In this document: positions 60,717 to 64,000 of the stretch, piece by piece | How positions within the stretch are numbered: position 1 is the stretch's first letter | Layout: each line of letters starts with the position of its first letter | Notes under the pieces: model-generated | The model's input: only the letters and a program-made list of their open reading frames with translations | Told to the model about the DNA's origin: nothing | Database searches by the model: none | Translations under genes and position numbers: made by a program | Assembly (NCBI RefSeq): GCF_007971025.1 | Contig: NZ_CP042436.1 | Span: 4,092,001 to 4,156,000, forward strand | Length of the DNA stretch: 64,000 nucleotides | From: Mucilaginibacter ginsenosidivorans | GTDB lineage: Bacteria; Bacteroidota; Bacteroidia; Sphingobacteriales; Sphingobacteriaceae | Direction: 5' to 3'

Positions 60717-60738
60717 CGCGCAAAATTAGGTAATAGAA

Positions 60739-60840
60739 TCAAGAGACAAGAACCAAGATTCAAGAAAGAAAAAAATATAAGCTCTATCGCGTTTAAACCC
60801 CGATTGCACCGATCGTGGCTCTTGTTTCTTGGCTCTTGAC
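60739..60840. repeat. Imperfect inverted repeat upstream of the arginine module
   Basis: TCAAGAGACAAGAACCAAGA (60739-60758) is nearly the reverse complement of TCTTGTTTCTTGGCTCTTGA (60820-60839), with two mismatches. The arms enclose about 60 bp and fill the divergent argS/arginine-deiminase spacer. Arms of CAAGA-type units look like a dispersed Bacteroidota repeat (from memory). Confidence 0.5.
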
Positions 60841-60877
60841 ACTAAATAAGGTAGCTTTGTTCCCGATTATAACCTTT

Positions 60878-62326
60878 ATGACCAAAAGCAAAAACGAATT
60901 CAAGATCGATGTAACATCCGAGATAGGCGACCTGCGTTGCCTGCTTATCCATAGCCCCGACAGCGGCCTTGGGAAAGTTGTACCTTCCAAGGCCCAGGAT
61001 TGGCTGTTCGAGGATATTGTGCACCTGGATACCATGCGCCGCAACGAATATGATTACTATGTGAAACTGTTGATGTATTTCCTTGATCCGGATAAGATAA
61101 AAGGCAAATTAGCACAGATCGATTCGAAGGAAAACGACCGCTCTTTTTTTAAGCCCGACAATGCAAATTTTCACGCTTCAGATAAAGTGGTCGAGATACA
61201 GTCGCTGCTTGCCGATATTTTAAAGGAGGATGATATCCGTAAAAAGCTGGTAGCATCGGTATGTGCCATTGAGGCCTGCACCTACAGGTTACAGCTAAAA
61301 CTGATCAACACCGAGCCGGTCGAACTGGCAAAAATATTTATATCGGGCTCCCTGGGGAACGACGAAATGATCTTTGCCCCTATTCCTAACCTGATATTCT
61401 CGCGCGACATCGGTATCGCTATCAACAATTATATGCTGCTGAACAAGCCGGCAAAAAAGGCCCGTTCGCGCGAAACTTTGCTTGCCCGGTATATCTTCTT
61501 CAACCATCCGTTATTTGCGAATTTCCGTGATAACATCCTTGAGATACCCGAAACGGTACACCACTTCCTTCGCCCCGGCGAGGACCAGGACGAGAAAACC
61601 ACGCTGGAAGGCGGCGACGTAATGATGGTAAGTCCAAATCATGTGATCATCGGCTGCAGCGAGCGAACATCCTTTAGCGGCGCCAACGAGGCAATGAAGC
61701 TGTTGTTCCAAAATGATGTGGTAAAGAAAGTAACCATTGTCAAAATACCGCACAAACGTGACTATATGCACATCGATACCATTTTCACCCAGGTAAAGCG
61801 TAACGTTTGGGTAATGCTGGGTTCGCTTTCCGCACTGGAGGGCGAAGAGCCGGAAGCTGATGTAGTGAAATGGTTCGCCGAAAAGAAATCGAAAGATAAA
61901 ACCGAAATAGCTCAGTTTGAAAAAGGCAAGACCAAGCCAAAAGTATTTAAAACACTCGAGAGCCTTTTGAGCGACATCAGCGAAAACGACCTGCAAAGCG
62001 GCAAGAAAACGAAGTTCATTTATTCGGGCAATGATAAATTCCCGTTTGATGCACGGGAACAATGGACCGATTCGTGTAACCTGCTGGCTTTGAAAGAAGG
62101 CGTGGTTTTAGGGTACGACCGTAACGATAAAACGGTGGACGCATTTAAGAAGAAGGGCTTTGAAGCCATAAAGGTTACCGACCTGCTGCAAAAATTTGAA
62201 GCCGGGGAACTTGAACCGAAAGATATGAAGGACACACTGATACTGATGCCATCGGCAGAGTTGTCGAGGGCACGCGGTGGCTTTCATTGTATGAGCATGC
62301 CGCTTTTGCGGGATAAGGTATTGTAA
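60878..62326 (+). CDS. Arginine deiminase-family hydrolase
   Basis: A 482-aa amidinotransferase/deiminase-fold enzyme from the ATG at 60878. Landmarks: EIGDLRCLLIHSP (substrate-binding start), TTLEGGDVMMVSPNHVIIGCSERTS (EGGD), HKRDYMHIDTIFTQV (catalytic His with Asp) and ARGGFHCMSMPLLR with the nucleophilic Cys near the C-terminus. An insert of about 60 residues rich in Lys/Glu (about 335-400) makes it longer than typical arginine deiminases (about 410). It may convert arginine to citrulline or act on a related guanidine. First of three arginine-type genes. Confidence 0.85.
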   Translation: MTKSKNEFKIDVTSEIGDLRCLLIHSPDSGLGKVVPSKAQDWLFEDIVHLDTMRRNEYDYYVKLLMYFLDPDKIKGKLAQIDSKENDRSFFKPDNANFHASDKVVEIQSLLADILKEDDIRKKLVASVCAIEACTYRLQLKLINTEPVELAKIFISGSLGNDEMIFAPIPNLIFSRDIGIAINNYMLLNKPAKKARSRETLLARYIFFNHPLFANFRDNILEIPETVHHFLRPGEDQDEKTTLEGGDVMMVSPNHVIIGCSERTSFSGANEAMKLLFQNDVVKKVTIVKIPHKRDYMHIDTIFTQVKRNVWVMLGSLSALEGEEPEADVVKWFAEKKSKDKTEIAQFEKGKTKPKVFKTLESLLSDISENDLQSGKKTKFIYSGNDKFPFDAREQWTDSCNLLALKEGVVLGYDRNDKTVDAFKKKGFEAIKVTDLLQKFEAGELEPKDMKDTLILMPSAELSRARGGFHCMSMPLLRDKVL

Positions 62327-62338
62327 GCAAATAGTTTA

Positions 62339-62392
62339 TGGTCGATGGTTCATAGTGAAACACCATCGGCCATGAACCATTATCTATCAACT
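62339..62392. repeat. Short inverted repeats just before ctlX
   Basis: ATGGTTCATAG and CCATGAACCAT (with related CTATGAAC at the end) form overlapping hairpins over 62339-62392, ending at the proposed ctlX start. They could end the upstream transcript or mask the ctlX start; alternatively this is a decayed repeat. Confidence 0.4.
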
Positions 62393-63316
62393 ATGAACAT
62401 CAAACAAACCACTTCGACCATATTGATGATCCGCCCGGTAAATTTTGGGTTTAACGAACAGACCGCGGGCAGTAATGCTTTTCAGAACAGGAATGCAGAG
62501 CAAGAGCAGGTACAGGCCAGGGCGCTTAAAGAATTTGACAACATAGTAAGCGTACTATGCGAAAATGGCGTGGATGTGATCGTGGTTGACGATACCAGCG
62601 AGCCGCATACGCCGGATTCAATTTTCCCTAATAACTGGGTATCGTTCCATGGCGATGGAAACGTGTTCCTATACCCGATGATGGCCGAGAACCGCCGGCT
62701 GGAGCGCCGCGAGGATATTATTATGCGCCTTGAGGACAGGTTCAACGTAAAGCATGTGGTCGACCTGAGCCGTTTTGAGCACGAACATAAATTTCTGGAG
62801 GGCACCGGCAGCATGGTGCTCGACCGCGAAAATAAGATAGCCTATGCCTGCCTTTCGCCACGGACAGACAAAGAAGTGTTGGATGTATTTTGTAAAGAAA
62901 GCGGGTTCAAACCGGTTCTTTTTCATGCCGTCGACGAAAACGCCATGGATATTTATCATACCAATGTGCTGATGTGTGTCGGCTCAGGCTTCGTTGTTAT
63001 ATGCCTGGAAAGTATAAAGGACAACGGGGAAAAAGAACAACTTCTCAATTCGTTCAAAAAAACCAAAAAACAGGTGATCGATATCTCATTTGATCAGATG
63101 AACCACTTCGCCGGTAATATGCTCGAGGTTGAAAACAAATTAGGTGAAAGTCTTGTCGTGATGTCGAAAAGCGCCTGGAATTCGCTGAATTACGACCAAA
63201 AAGCCATATTAAGCTCGTTCAGTAAACCTGTTTATGCCGACATAAACACTATCGAAAGCAATGGCGGCGGCAGTGCCCGCTGCATGATGGCAGAGGTGCA
63301 TTTACCCCCAAATTAA
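62393..63316 (+). CDS. ctlX: Citrulline/arginine-type hydrolase CtlX
   Basis: A 307-aa penten-fold enzyme of the CtlX family (arginine deiminase-related). Start at 62393 chosen: the open frame reaches 62345, but the upstream part lies in the repeat. Motifs: ILMIRPVNFGFNEQTAGSNAFQ, DSIFPNNWVSFHGDG, EGTGSMVLDRENKIAYACLSPR, IYHTNVLMCVG, NHFAGNMLEV and catalytic Cys in GGGSARCMMAEVHLP. Family knowledge: hydrolysis in citrulline/arginine utilisation. Sits between the deiminase-family gene and speA. Confidence 0.9.
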   Translation: MNIKQTTSTILMIRPVNFGFNEQTAGSNAFQNRNAEQEQVQARALKEFDNIVSVLCENGVDVIVVDDTSEPHTPDSIFPNNWVSFHGDGNVFLYPMMAENRRLERREDIIMRLEDRFNVKHVVDLSRFEHEHKFLEGTGSMVLDRENKIAYACLSPRTDKEVLDVFCKESGFKPVLFHAVDENAMDIYHTNVLMCVGSGFVVICLESIKDNGEKEQLLNSFKKTKKQVIDISFDQMNHFAGNMLEVENKLGESLVVMSKSAWNSLNYDQKAILSSFSKPVYADINTIESNGGGSARCMMAEVHLPPN

Positions 63317-63458
63317 TGGCATATATTTCACTATCCGTAGTGGCTTTCCGGCAACTTTTATATCCCCACAAACAAATTACATTACAACGATAAAAAATGT
63401 ATCATTGCGTGCCGATATTTTCCATTAAAAAATTACATTTTTGCCAAAATTTTAAAGA

Positions 63459-64000
63459 ATGCAGAGTTACCAGGAATTTCTCGATCTGAGCGTTGGTTTC
63501 CCACAGGAAGGATTCGAGATCATTGATGATGAATTATATTTCAACGATCTCAATTTGATGGAAATGATCGAAACGTACGGTACGCCGCTGCGTTTTACTT
63601 ACCTGCCTATGGTCTCTAAAAAGATACAGCAGGCGAAATTGCTTTTTCAGCAGGCCATAGTCAAAAACAATTACCGGGGCAGCTACAAATATTGCTATTG
63701 TACCAAAAGCTCGCATTTTAAGCATATAGTCGAAGAAGCATTAAAAAACGATATTCACCTCGAAACATCTTCGGCTTTCGATATGCCGATGATAGATGCG
63801 CTGGAAAAAAAAGGTGCGCTGAAAAAGGACATGACCGTGATATGCAACGGTTTTAAAACTTTTCAGTACAAAACCTACATTATCGACATGTTGCATGATG
63901 GTTTCAAAAACATCATCCCGGTATTGGATAATAAAGAGGAGTTCAACATCTACGATGACGAGGTTGAAATGGATACTCCCTGCAACCTGGGGATACGCAT
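63459..64000 (+). CDS. speA: Arginine decarboxylase, N-terminal part (cut by window edge)
   Basis: PLP-dependent decarboxylase of the alanine-racemase-fold class. Starts MQSYQEFLDLSVGFPQEGFEI at 63459 and runs off the right edge after about 180 codons. MIETYGTPLRFTYLPMV, YCYCTKSSHFKHIVEEALKND (PLP-Lys region), LETSSAFDMPMIDAL and VICNGFKTFQYK are of the Bacteroidota arginine-decarboxylase type that produces agmatine for polyamine synthesis. Specificity for arginine over ornithine or diaminopimelate rests on resemblance and on the neighbours. Confidence 0.85.
   Translation, partial: MQSYQEFLDLSVGFPQEGFEIIDDELYFNDLNLMEMIETYGTPLRFTYLPMVSKKIQQAKLLFQQAIVKNNYRGSYKYCYCTKSSHFKHIVEEALKNDIHLETSSAFDMPMIDALEKKGALKKDMTVICNGFKTFQYKTYIIDMLHDGFKNIIPVLDNKEEFNIYDDEVEMDTPCNLGIR

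Noticed and set aside
61511-62062. Reverse-strand frame inside the arginine deiminase-family gene
   Set aside because: Shadow of a gene with a conserved catalytic Cys, His and EGGD motif.

Overview
The window is a 64 kb chromosomal segment from a member of the Bacteroidota, most like a soil or freshwater Sphingobacteriaceae bacterium (Mucilaginibacter/Pedobacter type). I infer this from the protein repertoire (GH92 mannosidase with C-terminal sugar-binding modules, WbqC family, DUF4870, CtlX, Bacteroidota-type arginine decarboxylase, BlaI/BlaR1 pair, many small secreted NTF2-like proteins), from sparse Shine-Dalgarno sequences, from candidate TAnnTTTG -7 boxes, and from palindromic intergenic repeats. 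No rRNA, tRNA, CRISPR array, prophage or insertion sequence is visible. Both ends cut through genes: ppk1 on the left and a speA-type arginine decarboxylase on the right.

Layout. 1-4.3 kb: ppk1 (partial), yajQ, a four-copy hairpin-repeat array, a single-domain response regulator, an NTF2-like secreted protein, and a Crp-like regulator followed by a secreted alpha/beta hydrolase. 4.4-8.9 kb: a reverse-strand signalling operon of membrane histidine kinase, stand-alone receiver and receiver-PAS-PAS-PAS kinase. 9.4-10.8 kb: an ECF sigma factor with two small proteins and a possible 24-residue membrane peptide. 10.9-13.9 kb: blaI-blaR1, whose BlaR1 carries a long 29-residue repeat array, preceded by paired palindromic operators. 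14.1-17.5 kb: a sphingomyelin-synthase-like PAP2 protein, an AurF-type diiron oxygenase, an encapsulated-ferritin-like protein without an encapsulin, a lipoprotein phosphatase-like protein, and a small-protein/nucleotidyltransferase pair coupled to bioB. 17.5-24.5 kb: bioB, mgtE, the overlapping ribD-DMT transporter-yigZ unit, prmC and xerD. 24.5-31.2 kb: aroQ, a large MscS channel, a GT2 glycosyltransferase, an LpxL-type acyltransferase, wbqC and corA. 31.3-40.3 kb: exported msrA, small proteins, an aldo-keto reductase, a sorbosone-dehydrogenase-like propeller, a TPR protein and a three-gene ABC importer. 40.4-42.4 kb: the ybdL aminotransferase and yafV omega-amidase pair. 42.5-53.8 kb: GH92 mannosidase, DUF4870, ppk2, penicillin-binding protein 1A, a metalloprotease/propeller/beta-barrel outer-membrane protein, fasciclin and exported msrB. 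53.8-58.9 kb: a degenerate GIY-YIG protein opposite a LexA-like regulator, a Spy-like protein, bioF-bioD, a nested palindromic element and a 3-hydroxyacyl-CoA dehydrogenase. 58.9-64 kb: argS and an arginine module (arginine-deiminase-family enzyme, ctlX, speA).

Most of the segment is housekeeping and envelope biology. Themes that recur are polyphosphate (ppk1 and ppk2), periplasmic methionine-sulfoxide repair (exported MsrA and MsrB), magnesium uptake (MgtE and CorA), biotin synthesis split between two loci without bioA, and arginine/guanidino metabolism. The parts most worth a second look are the repeat-bearing BlaR1 sensor, the shell-less encapsulated-ferritin homologue beside a diiron oxygenase and a sphingolipid-type synthase, the small-protein/nucleotidyltransferase pair, the LexA-like/GIY-YIG divergent pair, and several structured intergenic repeat families. 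Function calls rest on motifs read by eye; no database search was possible.
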